Numbered from the stretch's first letter, positions 1 to 8,478 are shown. The stretch: 64,000 nucleotides of DNA from Lachnospiraceae bacterium (GCA_009911505.1 QXXL01000094.1:22297-86296), one strand, 5' to 3'. Notes: generated from the sequence alone by a model not told the origin. Translations and numbers: made by a program.

Positions 1-189
1 TTCGGTGAAGATTTGGAAATTAGTTTGATAGTCAAAGTATATTGTTAAAGAATTAACAAATTAAAAATATTTATATACAATATTTAGTGTTAAATAGACT
101 ATTTTTACAATATATAGTTGCATACTAAAGAAAATTATGATACACTTACATTTATATGAAAACAGATGTTTGCTTTTTTGGAGGTAAAT

Positions 190-1116
190 ATGAATTATGA
201 TGCAGCAATCCGAGTTCAAAGCAGTATAAATGTAAATAATTCAGAAGAATTATCTCGCTCCATGAACTTTCTGAAGGTTCAATCAGAATTGAAGCATTTA
301 CAAGAAGCTATTATGCCACTTTATGATCCTAAACATATGAAATACGTCATAGAGGATTTGAATGTTACTACTAAAATAATAAGTGAAAAGCTATCAACTA
401 TACTAAATGATTCGTATACTATCCAGATGAATGAATTGCAATATATGACGAAAAGATTATGTAAAGTTATAATGAAAGCAAGTATTAATGGAGGAGTGAA
501 AAATTTTAGTGATTCTATAAAGACAATCATCTCAGGATTAGGAAATTATAATATATTATATATTCCTTATAGTGAATCTGACAAAGGAAATGTTGAGGAT
601 GAAAAGATAAATGCAGAAATTATATCAGAAATTTTCAGTTCAGATCAAGAGGAAAAGAATAATCAAAAGGAATCTGCTATTATTACTTTGTCACCCATCA
701 ATGAAAGTCTTTTAAAATATTTATCAGAAAATCCAGAAGCATTTTATCAATTAAGTGGTACAGAGTTTGAAATTGTTATGGCAGAAATATACAGTAAGTT
801 AGGATATAAAGTTGAACGTACACAATCAACTAGGGATGGTGGTAAAGATATAATCATTAGAAAGCCAGAGATATTGGGAGATTTTATTTATTATGTAGAA
901 TGTAAAAAGTATTCAATAAAAAGACCTATTGGCGTTGGAATAATTAGAAGTTTAGCTGGGACGATAGATGCAGATAGAGTTAATGGGGGTATACTTGCCA
1001 CAACATCCGTCTTTAGTCCAGATGCAAAAAAGTTTATTTCTGAAAATAAGTATAATTATCGAATACAAATGCATGATTATGGTGTGATACGTGCTTTATT
1101 AAATAAGGTAATATAA
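190..1116 (+). CDS. Mrr-like restriction endonuclease (Mrr_cat C-terminal domain)
   Basis: A 308-residue protein, probably a DNA endonuclease of the Mrr branch that cuts modified or foreign DNA. The C-terminal ~110 residues show the PD-(D/E)xK Mrr pattern: FEIVMAEIYSKLGYKVE, then DGGKD (Asp about 216) and VECKKY (Glu about 237, Lys about 239), followed by a segment ending in FISE. The N-terminal ~180 residues are helical and unrecognised and may select the target. I start at 190 because GGAGGT lies 7 nt before that ATG; an in-frame ATG at 166 has no ribosome site. No methyltransferase is adjacent, which suits a type IV (modification-dependent) enzyme, but that is inference. Confidence 0.8.
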   Translation: MNYDAAIRVQSSINVNNSEELSRSMNFLKVQSELKHLQEAIMPLYDPKHMKYVIEDLNVTTKIISEKLSTILNDSYTIQMNELQYMTKRLCKVIMKASINGGVKNFSDSIKTIISGLGNYNILYIPYSESDKGNVEDEKINAEIISEIFSSDQEEKNNQKESAIITLSPINESLLKYLSENPEAFYQLSGTEFEIVMAEIYSKLGYKVERTQSTRDGGKDIIIRKPEILGDFIYYVECKKYSIKRPIGVGIIRSLAGTIDADRVNGGILATTSVFSPDAKKFISENKYNYRIQMHDYGVIRALLNKVI

Positions 1117-1158
1117 TGTCGCTTGTTACATTGATATATAAAAGGAAGGTATTTGTAT

Positions 1159-1398
1159 ATGGAGAATGGATATTTAACTATTGAAGAGCAATTTAAGAAA
1201 ACATTAAATAGTAAAGAAATTAATAGGATACAAGATCCGGAATTAAGAAAAATACGTTATAATCATTGGAAATATAGGATGGATATTTTTCTTGATGAGC
1301 ATCATATTTCAGATGCAGAGCTTTGTAGATTGACGGATATTGATTATGAGCAAGAGCGAAAAGAAATAGAAGAATATCGAAAACGTAAGGGTGTGTGA
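1159..1398 (+). CDS. small hypothetical protein
   Basis: A 79-residue acidic/basic helical protein that I do not recognise. It follows the Mrr-like gene by about 40 nt in the same direction and has a GGAAGG ribosome site 9 nt before the ATG; an in-frame TTG at 1153 is the alternative start. Its C-terminus is rich in Glu, Lys and Arg (QERKEIEEYRKRKGV). No function can be assigned; it may be a partner of the Mrr-like protein. Confidence 0.55.
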   Translation: MENGYLTIEEQFKKTLNSKEINRIQDPELRKIRYNHWKYRMDIFLDEHHISDAELCRLTDIDYEQERKEIEEYRKRKGV

Positions 1399-1414
1399 AT
1401 GAAAAATATTATAA

Positions 1415-1558
1415 TTATATAGCAAAAAGATATACCATGTTTCTGGTGTTACAAAAAATATACCAAAAAACGAGGATGCCAAACCCTCAGCATCCCCATT
1501 TTCTAAACTGCCACTTGAAAAACTCAAGCGTATAGTTTATAATCAATGCAGAAGGTAA
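1415..1558 (+). pseudogene. coding-like fragment, C-terminal remnant of an unknown protein
   Basis: An open stretch of 47 codons without a start codon that ends at TAA. It reads like the tail of a real protein (KLPLEKLKRIVYNQCRR at the end). A GGATGC/GCATCC hairpin lies inside it. It may instead be untranslated sequence belonging to the adjacent small toxin locus. Low confidence. Confidence 0.25.
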
Positions 1559-1630
1559 CGGAGATATTGGTACGTCCCCATTACCCTAGACGGAAACTTG
1601 TCAAGAACAAATAAACAGTTACATGACAGA

Positions 1631-1665
1631 AGCTATCCTTTATTGTGAGTAGAGGATAGCTTTTT
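1631..1665 (+). terminator. Rho-independent terminator, plus strand
   Basis: Perfect 9-bp stem AGCTATCCT / AGGATAGCT with a 13-nt loop, followed by a T run. It ends a plus-strand transcript just before the 3' end of the minus-strand toxin gene at 1670-1753, the place expected for a convergent antisense antitoxin RNA. Confidence 0.7.
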
Positions 1666-1669
1666 CTGC

Positions 1670-1753
1670 CTACTTACGGTTGTTGCGATTATCTATGTAT
1701 GTCAAGATGGAAAATACCACCAAGAGCATCGTTAATATTTCTAACGTATCCAT
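1670..1753 (-). CDS. small hydrophobic toxin-like peptide (type I toxin / holin-like)
   Basis: A 27-codon gene: MDTLEILTMLLVVFSILTY then IDNRNNRK. It has a single membrane helix (residues about 4-20) followed by a short polar, basic tail, the layout of TxpA/BsrG/Fst-type toxins annotated as holin-like toxins in Clostridia and Bacilli. The ribosome site AAAGGGGG lies 5 nt before the ATG. The leader holds a G-rich/C-rich inverted repeat (CCCTTTTCGG and neighbours) that may sequester translation. In this family an RNA transcribed from the opposite strand over the 3' end is the antitoxin; the plus-strand terminator at 1631-1665 fits that. Confidence 0.65.
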   Translation of the reverse strand: MDTLEILTMLLVVFSILTYIDNRNNRK

Positions 1754-1888
1754 AATAACCCCCTTTCCGTTTCCGAAAAGGGCAACCGAGGAACTATCCC
1801 CATACTGTCTGCACTGACTGATAATATATTACTATATCTGGCAAATTTAGACAATAAAATAATAAATCTGCATTCTTATAATTAAAAA

Positions 1889-2092
1889 TTACCCATCCTT
1901 TTCCAAACAGATTACATCTTCAATCTTACAATGCAAATAATTGCATACCTTCTCCAACACATCAAAACTGATCCGGGTAGTCTTATTATTTTTAAAATTC
2001 CTGATTGTTTCAACAGAAATTCCAGTATCTTTTGCAAGTTGATTTTGTGAAATCCCTTTATCTTCTAAAACCTGATTCAGTGTTATTATCAT
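1889..2092 (-). CDS. XRE (Cro/C1) family transcriptional regulator
   Basis: A 67-residue single-domain helix-turn-helix protein. Residues 14-40 give the HTH (KGISQNQLAKDTGISVETIRNFKNN), and the tail VCNYLHCKIEDVICLE is the usual end of small XRE repressors. It is transcribed away from the degenerate ParB-like locus to its right. It probably acts as a repressor of the element or of its own promoter. Confidence 0.8.
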   Translation of the reverse strand: MIITLNQVLEDKGISQNQLAKDTGISVETIRNFKNNKTTRISFDVLEKVCNYLHCKIEDVICLEKDG

Positions 2093-2186
2093 TTCAATCG
2101 CTCCATATTTGTATATAGGATAGAGTTTGTACAGAATTGGAAGGATTTATTCATTGTGCAAAATTGCACGGTGAAAAGTAGCTATT

Positions 2187-2814
2187 GATGAAATCCTTTT
2201 AGATTTATTGGAATCGAATCTTCGTCAAAGGGTTTTGGGTAATACTAATCCCGTGAAACTTGGAAGATGTTTTGAATTTTTAAACAATTGGTATGGTTTC
2301 ATACAAGGAACTAATCAATATAGCTTCACAAAAGTTTTGTGTAGCTCTGAAAAACATACTCCTAAAAATCAAACTGAATTGGCAGAATCATATGGTATAA
2401 CGCAACAAACTATGAATAATTATATGAGAATGGCAAGTATGATACCAGAATTGGAAGATTTAGTTGATACAGGAATTGTTACAAAAGATACAGTTCTTGC
2501 AATCATAAAATTCAAATCTTCGTGCTTTGATATCAAATAACTTTGGTCGGCGAAAGAATGATCCTGTTAAGGATAGAAAAGCGTTGGCTACTTATGTTGA
2601 GTTAAAAGGATATAAACATGGAGAAATGGGAAATGGTAGAAAGAAGACATGTCAAAATGGCACTTCTACTCTCGATGAAATAGCAAAAGAACTTAATATG
2701 TCTAAGCGTAATCTTCAAAGAGCATTACGCATAGAACGTAATCTCACAGATTCAATGAAAGAATTATTAGATACGGGTGAGATCACGAAAACTTTTGCAT
2801 CAGATACAACATAA
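2187..2814 (+). pseudogene. degenerate ParB-like / DNA-binding protein in two fragments
   Basis: Two overlapping reading frames look like pieces of one longer protein. The first (to 2540) carries an HTH followed by a second motif: TELAESYGITQQTMNNYMRM then IPELEDLVDTGIVTKDT. The second (2527-2814) repeats the design: STLDEIAKELNMSKRNLQRAL and LLDTGEITKTFASDT. Such HTH plus tandem LxDTGxITK modules occur in ParB-like proteins of plasmids and mobile elements. There is no clear start codon in the right context at the 5' end and the frames are shifted, so I call it a decayed gene, possibly with an internal deletion after residue ~105. Confidence 0.5.
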
Positions 2815-2846
2815 CCTATTCAAATTCAAAATTAAATAATAGAATA

Positions 2847-2926
2847 ACGCTCTATATGCGATTATTATTTTGTTAATGCATAATCTTACAGGATTGGATT
2901 TTAATAACGCCATACAGAGCGTTTTT
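2847..2926 (+). terminator. long-loop inverted repeat with T run
   Basis: ACGCTCT at 2847-2853 pairs with AGAGCGT at 2916-2922, followed by TTTTT. The ~60-nt loop is large for an intrinsic terminator, so this may be a structured leader or a decayed element. Confidence 0.35.
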
Positions 2927-3021
2927 ATACGTCTTGAAAACGTGATTTCATGGCAGACTCTTGATATTCAATAATATAATGTGTTTAGCTAATAATCTGT
3001 AGTTCCTACCAAATATTGCAT

Positions 3022-3050
3022 TTGAAATTAGTAAAGTAATTAGTTATAAT
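3022..3050 (+). promoter_or_regulatory. sigma-A type promoter for the 3085 gene
   Basis: TTGAAA at 3022-3027, exactly 17 nt, then TATAAT at 3045-3050. It lies 35 nt upstream of the start codon at 3085. Confidence 0.65.
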
Positions 3051-3063
3051 AGGTATTACATAG
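3049..3063. repeat. 15-bp direct repeat, copy 1
   Basis: ATAGGTATTACATAG overlaps the -10 box and start region of the promoter at 3022-3050. An identical copy lies at 3653-3667, just after the gene it precedes. Confidence 0.6.
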
Positions 3064-3084
3064 GTTAAGCTTGGAGGGATACAG

Positions 3085-3603
3085 ATGGAAGAAAATAAAA
3101 ATCAAACAACATTAACACAAAAGGATTATCAAAAAAAATATGATAAGAAAACGAAGATGGTTTCTGTAAAGTATGTATTATCTGATATGAAAGATTACAT
3201 AAGATTGAAGGAATATCTTGACAGAACTGGTCAAACTGCAAATAGTTTTATTAAAGATCTGATAAATGATTTTTTTGAACATAAAAAATATGAAATCAAT
3301 GAGGAAAGAATAGCAGATTATTATAAGGATTATAATGTAGAGATGGAACTGTTGGACAAATTAAAAACTATGGTGGGAAATAAAAGGTTTGATATTATTA
3401 TGAATTATTATAAAAGCGATATAGAGTCAGAAATATATGATGCTTTTATAGGGAAAGGGGAGTGCTTTGACGAATGGATAGAGCAATTCTTATTGGATGT
3501 TGAATGTGGAGATGTTGATATAAATGTATCTGATGAGGAATTTAGGGAGATGATTAGTCATAGTATGTCAGGAAGTATAGGATGTATAGCTTGCTATGTC
3601 TGA
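3085..3603 (+). CDS. hypothetical protein with ribbon-helix-helix-like N-terminus
   Basis: A 172-residue protein. Residues about 20-65 (TKMVSVKYVLSDMKDYIRL, then LDRTGQTANSFIKDLINDFF) resemble a ribbon-helix-helix DNA-binding fold: a short basic strand followed by two helices. The rest is acidic, with a Cys pair near the end (GCIACYV). Ribosome site GGAGG lies before the ATG. It stands alone between a sigma-A promoter and a strong terminator, flanked by two identical 15-bp repeats that could be its operators, so a self-regulating DNA-binding protein is the best guess. Confidence 0.6.
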   Translation: MEENKNQTTLTQKDYQKKYDKKTKMVSVKYVLSDMKDYIRLKEYLDRTGQTANSFIKDLINDFFEHKKYEINEERIADYYKDYNVEMELLDKLKTMVGNKRFDIIMNYYKSDIESEIYDAFIGKGECFDEWIEQFLLDVECGDVDINVSDEEFREMISHSMSGSIGCIACYV

Positions 3604-3652
3604 TTTTCACTACCATAGTTTAATAAATTTGTCAAGTGCTTCAAAAATAAAA

Positions 3653-3667
3653 ATAGGTATTACATAG
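3653..3667. repeat. 15-bp direct repeat, copy 2
   Basis: Second copy of ATAGGTATTACATAG, 50 nt after the stop codon of the 3085-3603 gene and just before its terminator. Confidence 0.6.
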
Positions 3668-3678
3668 TAAATAGATGA

Positions 3679-3721
3679 AACACTATATGTAGATTGAAAA
3701 GTCTATATATAGTGTTTTTTT
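3679..3721 (+). terminator. Rho-independent terminator
   Basis: Stem AACACTATATGTAGA / TCTATATATAGTGTT (15 bp with one mismatch) and a 7-T tail. It ends the single-gene transcript of the 3085 gene. Confidence 0.8.
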
Positions 3722-3980
3722 AATTAGTGAAAAATTAATTATATGGAAAGCTAGAATAAATAATAGAGAAATATATATCAATCCTTATTATTGAAAATGG
3801 TAAGGGTGTATCAAATGAACGCCAAATTGAAAAAAGTATAAACCTGTTACTTCTACATTTGAAATGTCAATTTTTTTGATTTCTTAGTAAACCCAATGGA
3901 GAAATATATAGTGGACGGTGAAAATTAGCTGTCTGAAGAAAAACAATAAAAATATAAAAGAAAAACGGAGGGAACCAGTA

Positions 3981-4301
3981 ATGAGACATTTATCAATGGA
4001 AGAATTTAAACTGGAATTGGAACAATTAAGCTCAAAAGGGATGAAATTTGATGTAAAAAGTCAGGGATCAGGAAACATTTACTTGTCAATTTGTGGCTGT
4101 GATGTGTCAGTTTACCAGGAAAATGAAGAACTTTGTGGAGAAATCATTATAGAAAAACCAGTAGCAAACATGAAATTTACGATTGATTTTGATGCAGTGG
4201 ATCTTGTGTTCAAGGAAAATGATACTGATTTTTATTTGCAGATGGAAGGCAACATGTGTATGTCGGATATTGTGATCAGTGCAACGTATTATACACTCTA
4301 A
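3981..4301 (+). CDS. hypothetical protein
   Basis: A 106-residue acidic protein with no family I recognise. Its pattern of alternating short strands (GNIYLSICGCDVSVYQ) suggests a small beta-rich fold. I chose ATG 3981 because GGAGGG sits just before it; an in-frame ATG at 3918 has no ribosome site. First of a run of small same-strand genes. Confidence 0.6.
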   Translation: MRHLSMEEFKLELEQLSSKGMKFDVKSQGSGNIYLSICGCDVSVYQENEELCGEIIIEKPVANMKFTIDFDAVDLVFKENDTDFYLQMEGNMCMSDIVISATYYTL

Positions 4302-4456
4302 TATCGTAAGATTTCTTTTCCGTTTGGAGAAGTAATCATATAGATGGAACGAATGATAGGGTATGCTCCTGTCACATCAAATAACTTTGAACCGGGAACT
4401 GGCGAAAGGTCAGTTCTCCACAATAAAAAATATTTAAAATATGGAGGACAAGCAGT

Positions 4457-4585
4457 ATGACAAATTTAAGTTTAGACCAATTAAGAAAAGCATCAGGAGC
4501 ATTTATCACAGAATCAGATTTCCAGGTAATAGAGCTGCAATATTCATTTAGGTTGTATAGCACTAACAAGCCGCCTTGCATATAA
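4457..4585 (+). CDS. very small hypothetical protein
   Basis: A 42-codon gene beginning MTNLSLDQLRKASGAF, with GGAGG 12 nt before the ATG. It is polar, with no membrane segment. The N-terminus reads like a genuine protein start, but the length leaves doubt; it may be a truncated gene. Confidence 0.4.
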   Translation: MTNLSLDQLRKASGAFITESDFQVIELQYSFRLYSTNKPPCI

Positions 4586-4604
4586 AGCATGTTGCATTAA
4601 GTAA

Positions 4605-4690
4605 TATATTCTGAGCTAAGTATTTTGCGTTGAGTTGGGTTATGTTGAGCCGAGTTGTGACAAGTTAAGTTTCGTTACGTCATGCTGAGA
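4605..4690 (+). repeat. low-complexity GAGTT/GTTGAG tract
   Basis: About 80 nt made of degenerate repeats on the themes GTTGAG and AGTTAAG. No reading frame explains it. It lies between the 42-codon gene and the next CDS; 4707-4735 then holds a short GGCAG/CTGCC stem with an A-rich tail. Confidence 0.4.
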
Positions 4691-4764
4691 AGAATTGTAT
4701 AGGCAGGTCATGATTACTTTATTATGGTCTGCCAATAAAAATCAAAAAAGGAGTGTATAAAGTC

Positions 4765-5100
4765 ATGAGAAGAACTACAACACAGAAATTACAACAGGTG
4801 ATTACAAATAACCTGTTACATATTACAAAAGCAGAGATTTACAACAAAACTACACAAGAAACAGAAACAATTCCAAATGACAATTTTTTAGAATCGTTTG
4901 ATTTTCTTTGTGAAGCTATATTTTCACAGTGTATCGGATGGTACTATGAGAAAAATATTAAAACAAAAGATTATGAAATCGAATGTTGTCGCCGGGATGG
5001 ATCTGTTGATGTCATTATTACGGCATATTTTCGTAAAAGTGATGGTGTAAATGAAGAAGATATAGATGAAATGTTGCTGAAAATTGAGGAGGAGGAATGA
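4765..5100 (+). CDS. hypothetical protein
   Basis: A 111-residue protein with an N-terminal basic stretch (RRTTTQKLQQVI) and an acidic C-terminus ending in EEEE-rich residues. No family recognised. ATG 4765 is preferred over GTG 4753 because of the AAGGAG spacing. The next gene's ribosome site (GAGGAGGAATG) overlaps its last codons, so the two are co-transcribed. Confidence 0.6.
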   Translation: MRRTTTQKLQQVITNNLLHITKAEIYNKTTQETETIPNDNFLESFDFLCEAIFSQCIGWYYEKNIKTKDYEIECCRRDGSVDVIITAYFRKSDGVNEEDIDEMLLKIEEEE

Positions 5101-5104
5101 GCCG

Positions 5105-5503
5105 ATGGCAAAAGATGATTTCACGAATAAAAACATATTTGAACTTATGGAAGTGCCTATAGAAAAATTAAAGGAACTGTCAATAAAAGAATTTACAGAA
5201 GAGATTAACGGCAAAAGGGTACATATCCATCCGTTTACAGAGAACAAATGTCTAGATGTAAATGGGAATATCTATATTTCCGCTACAAATGTAAATATAC
5301 TGATACAAAAGGAATCCGATGGACATAGGATCGGCATTTGGGGAGTGTCAAACGCAGATTCACAATTATATGTCAATTTATCAGAGAGTTTCATATTTGG
5401 AATATATTCATATAGGAATGGTAAAAGTTACAGGGTTTCTTTTGAAGGTAATAGTCCTGATTTATTGATTATTGTTGTTGGTGGGAGAGTAGACAGGAAA
5501 TAA
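5105..5503 (+). CDS. hypothetical protein
   Basis: A 132-residue protein of mostly short beta-strands (NGNIYISATNVNILIQ, IGIWGVSNADSQLYVNLSE). It follows the previous gene by 4 nt. Start chosen at ATG 5105, 9 nt after GGAGG. No recognised domain. Confidence 0.6.
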   Translation: MAKDDFTNKNIFELMEVPIEKLKELSIKEFTEEINGKRVHIHPFTENKCLDVNGNIYISATNVNILIQKESDGHRIGIWGVSNADSQLYVNLSESFIFGIYSYRNGKSYRVSFEGNSPDLLIIVVGGRVDRK

Positions 5504-5581
5504 ATATAGAAGTAGGTAGTAGTGAGCGGGAAAAGTTTTGACAAGGTATTCACCACTAAAGACAGATTGGAGGAATGATTT

Positions 5582-5773
5582 ATTACGAGCGAAAGAACTA
5601 ATATGTGTACAGTGAGATCATTAGCATTGGCAAATTATTTATGCAATAACGGATTCAAGATACAAAAAGTAGTTGATTCAGAGAAGAATCCGCAATTTAA
5701 GATATTTCTGTTTGAGGACAATAAATCTGTAAGAAATATGATTACTAAATATCTCTCCCAAAGGGAGGTGTAG
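5582..5773 (+). CDS. small DUF5659-like protein with probable ATT start
   Basis: From ATG 5603 the product is 56 residues (MCTVRSLALANYLCNNGFK, then a segment ending in FLFEDN). The pattern of a start helix, GFK, a beta strand ending FxFxD and a tail helix resembles DUF5659. GGAGG at 5569-5573 is 8 nt from ATT 5582 but 29 nt from the first in-frame ATG, and an in-frame TGA at 5576 closes the frame upstream. So ATT (or less likely ACG) may be the true start, giving 63 residues. Its last codons contain the GGGAGG ribosome site of the helicase gene that follows by 6 nt. Confidence 0.6.
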   Translation: MTSERTNMCTVRSLALANYLCNNGFKIQKVVDSEKNPQFKIFLFEDNKSVRNMITKYLSQREV

Positions 5774-5779
5774 CATTTA

Positions 5780-7375
5780 TTGACCAAACGCAGCAAAAAG
5801 AAACTATGGGTATCGGAACTAATAGGAAACGATTATAAAAATTGGAACAATGAATTTGTAATTTTGGATTGTGGTACTGGTTGTGGAAAAAGTTACTTTT
5901 GTGTCCATGTTTTAGGAAATTATGCAAAGCTACAAAGAAAGAAAATCCTTTATCTTTGCAATCGTAGGAAGTTGCGAAACCAGATATATGATGATGTAAA
6001 ACGGTCTGGATTAAGAAATGTTATCTATGTAACTACATATCAGTTTCTTCAACAGAGCATCCAAGAGAACAAAAAACTTAATAACTATGACTATATTGTT
6101 GCTGATGAATGTCATTATTTTACAACGGACGCAACATTTAATGATTATACAGATGTTTCATATAATTATATCATGAAACAAAAGCAGTCTGTGATTCTAT
6201 TTGTAAGTGCTACAGCAAAGACATATTTCAGATATTTGCTTGATACAAATAAAGTCAAAAAGAAGAACTATTACAGACTGGACAAAGATTATTCATATGT
6301 AGATAAGGTGTATTACTATCAAGGCGAGGAACTTATAAGCATAATTGATGATATTTTGGAAAATGAAAAGGACAGTAAAATTGTTGTATTCTGTAATGTG
6401 GGTTCCAGAATAATTGATATGAGCAAGGTTTATAAGGACAAGGCACATTATTATTGCTCTAAATCTACCAAAGATGCAAAGCTGAGAGAATTATGCGGAT
6501 GGAACGAAAACAAGCCTGATAACTGCATCAAATATTATTCAGATGAACTTACTACATTTGAGAAAAAAATATTGTTTACTACGTCTGTTTTGGATAACGG
6601 TGTTGATCTGAAAGATGAACGTATAAAACATATTTTCACAGAAATTATTGATATAGATACAATGATTCAGTCATTAGGACGTAAGAGGCATTTAGAAGGA
6701 AAAGATGATACTTGTACTTTTTACATAAGAGAATATCAGAAAAAGGGAATACAAGGATTTATCAATCAAACTAAATGGCAGCTTGATCCAGTGAAATTGT
6801 ATAAGGAAGATTACCAGAAATTCTATGAAGAATATGGAAATGGTAAAAAGCGTTGGAGATTACAGAAGAATAAGATATTTTATTCGTTCTTCAAGGAAAA
6901 TAAAATAGTCGGACAAGTAAAAATCAATGAGTGTAAATATAGAAAATACAGTCAGGATTATAATACTTTTTCACTGATGAAAGAGATTGGACATATACAA
7001 TATCTTGAACTGATGTTAGCTGAAGAACTGGTGGATAAGAGTGAATCTATTATTGTCAATGTCAAACAGATGGATTTATTCTTGGAGTTCTTAAAATCAC
7101 TTGAAGGGAAACGGCTATATCAGAATGATAGAAATTATATCAAAGAAGAATTTGAAACAATCGGTGTCAAATTACGGTATACAGGTATCAATACTTTTAA
7201 TGGAGCATTGGAAGATAACTATAAAGAACTGTATGATTGCAGATTTTATAGCAAAGATGCTGATGGGAATATACTGGTTGATAAAAGAAGGAAGCTGGAT
7301 AATGGGTTAAATAATCCAAACAGAGATAAAACATATTGGATTTTAAAGAAAAGGGAGGAAACGGAGCCACCCTAA
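5780..7375 (+). CDS. SF2 DEAD/DEAH-like helicase, origin-binding helicase type
   Basis: A 531-residue superfamily 2 helicase that likely unwinds DNA during replication of the element. Motifs in order: Walker A DCGTGCGKSYF (about residues 34-44), DExH-type ADECHYF (about 110), SAT motif FVSATAK (about 147), and motif VI MIQSLGRKRH (about 300). This arrangement, with QSLGRxxR in motif VI, is seen in UL9-like origin-binding helicases of phages and plasmids. The C-terminal 200 residues are basic and unrecognised. TTG start, after GGGAGG. Part of the same run as the small genes upstream. Confidence 0.75.
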   Translation: MTKRSKKKLWVSELIGNDYKNWNNEFVILDCGTGCGKSYFCVHVLGNYAKLQRKKILYLCNRRKLRNQIYDDVKRSGLRNVIYVTTYQFLQQSIQENKKLNNYDYIVADECHYFTTDATFNDYTDVSYNYIMKQKQSVILFVSATAKTYFRYLLDTNKVKKKNYYRLDKDYSYVDKVYYYQGEELISIIDDILENEKDSKIVVFCNVGSRIIDMSKVYKDKAHYYCSKSTKDAKLRELCGWNENKPDNCIKYYSDELTTFEKKILFTTSVLDNGVDLKDERIKHIFTEIIDIDTMIQSLGRKRHLEGKDDTCTFYIREYQKKGIQGFINQTKWQLDPVKLYKEDYQKFYEEYGNGKKRWRLQKNKIFYSFFKENKIVGQVKINECKYRKYSQDYNTFSLMKEIGHIQYLELMLAEELVDKSESIIVNVKQMDLFLEFLKSLEGKRLYQNDRNYIKEEFETIGVKLRYTGINTFNGALEDNYKELYDCRFYSKDADGNILVDKRRKLDNGLNNPNRDKTYWILKKREETEPP

Positions 7376-7378
7376 TTT

Positions 7379-7505
7379 GGGGTAGGATTCACCAAAATGT
7401 ATTTATATAGATAATTGTGGATTTTACCCCAAGATAATAACGGATATAAAAGTGGGGTAAGATTCACACAGATGTATTATATATCATATTTGTGGATTCT
7501 CCCCC
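7379..7505. repeat. two direct copies of a ~52-bp palindromic unit
   Basis: Unit 1 (7379-7430) begins GGGGTAGGATTCAC and ends GTGGATTTTACCCC. Unit 2 (7454-7504) begins GGGGTAAGATTCAC and ends GTGGATTCTCCCC. Each unit folds on itself over 13-14 bp, and the two are about 23 bp apart. The inner sequence also aligns (ATGTATT, TATAT). A 64-codon reading frame crosses the units but mirrors the repeats and is probably not a gene. Confidence 0.7.
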
Positions 7506-7709
7506 AAAGAAAAATATCTGCTTACAAACAGATATCATTATTGGACAGACTGGCATATTGTGAAGCCGCCGTCTTTGCGGCGAAACAATGTGACAGGATG
7601 CTCCAATAATAATCAAGGACTAAATTCAGAAAAGGACAGCTATGCTGGACTTTGAGGAATTTAGGCTGTGTCTACCGTCGGAGACAACATAAAAGGAGAC
7701 TGATTATTT

Positions 7710-8036
7710 ATGACAAAACAAGATAAAGAGAATTTAAAGAATAAGAAATTGACAGATTCATTATTGATATCATGTTTGGCAGCTTGTGAACCAGTAATAA
7801 GTAAGAATGCTTATCTTGAAAAGAAATGGTGTCATGATTATAAGGACTATGGAGGATACCATGCAACACGTCTTGAATGGATGGGATACAGGGAAAAATT
7901 GCGTTCTATATTATTGCCTATATATTCTATGAAAATGATTATTCAGATGACTAAGGGATGTAAAGATAAAGCAACTCAGAAAGAAGTGCTGAGTGTGATT
8001 GGTTTGATAGACAAGAATGATTATGAGTTGGTGTAG
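7710..8036 (+). CDS. hypothetical protein
   Basis: A 108-residue basic protein with Trp/Tyr-rich centre (KKWCHDYKDYGGYHATRLEW). AAAGGAG lies 15 nt before the ATG. No known family recognised. First of three small genes separated by similar structured spacers. Confidence 0.6.
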   Translation: MTKQDKENLKNKKLTDSLLISCLAACEPVISKNAYLEKKWCHDYKDYGGYHATRLEWMGYREKLRSILLPIYSMKMIIQMTKGCKDKATQKEVLSVIGLIDKNDYELV

Positions 8037-8040
8037 TCCC

Positions 8041-8110
8041 TGACAGTAGGCAGCCACCGCAAAAGCGGCGGTGACTGATTAGTTCGCAATCTGGCGATTG
8101 CTCACTTGGA
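8041..8110. repeat. structured intergenic repeat, copy 1
   Basis: Starts TGACAGTAGGCA; has a CCACCGC/GCGGCGG hairpin, then TTCGCAATCTGGCGATTGC, itself a GCAATC/GATTGC hairpin, before the next ribosome site. A matching layout occurs at 8717-8784. Confidence 0.5.
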
Positions 8111-8136
8111 TATTTTATGGATAGGAGAAAAAGAAG

Positions 8137-8478
8137 ATGGATAAGGAAGATATTATGAAAATAGATAGACCAATAGATACAGAAAAACTAATTAACTCAG
8201 ATGGCAATATAAGTATACCTATGAAATTCAAATTGCATCAAAAAGTCTATCATCCTAGAATTACGGAACAAAGAAAACTATTGGATGTTAGAGAATATTA
8301 TATTGTAAAAATTGCTATTAGCATAGATAGAAATTTCACATCTATTTATTATTATGCTTCACCTTATAAGGAAAAAGTTAGAGGACAATTATTCCGTGAA
8401 GGAAACCAACTATTTGATTCATATGAAAAAGCATTGGAACATGCAAAAGAAGAAGGATGTAATGTAGAAAATACATAA
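8137..8478 (+). CDS. hypothetical protein
   Basis: A 113-residue protein. Its middle (MKFKLHQKVYHPRITEQRK) and the strand-rich segment YYIVKIAISIDR suggest a small beta-barrel, as in KOW/SH3-like proteins, but that is a guess. GGAG ribosome site lies before the ATG. Confidence 0.55.
   Translation: MDKEDIMKIDRPIDTEKLINSDGNISIPMKFKLHQKVYHPRITEQRKLLDVREYYIVKIAISIDRNFTSIYYYASPYKEKVRGQLFREGNQLFDSYEKALEHAKEEGCNVENT

Noticed and set aside
7379..7505. CRISPR array with two repeats
   Set aside because: Only two units, internally palindromic over their full length, and no cas genes.
7415..7609. 64-codon open frame over the palindromic units
   Set aside because: Its sequence mirrors the two DNA repeats (MWILPQ and LWILPQ), and there is no ribosome site; likely a by-product of the repeats.
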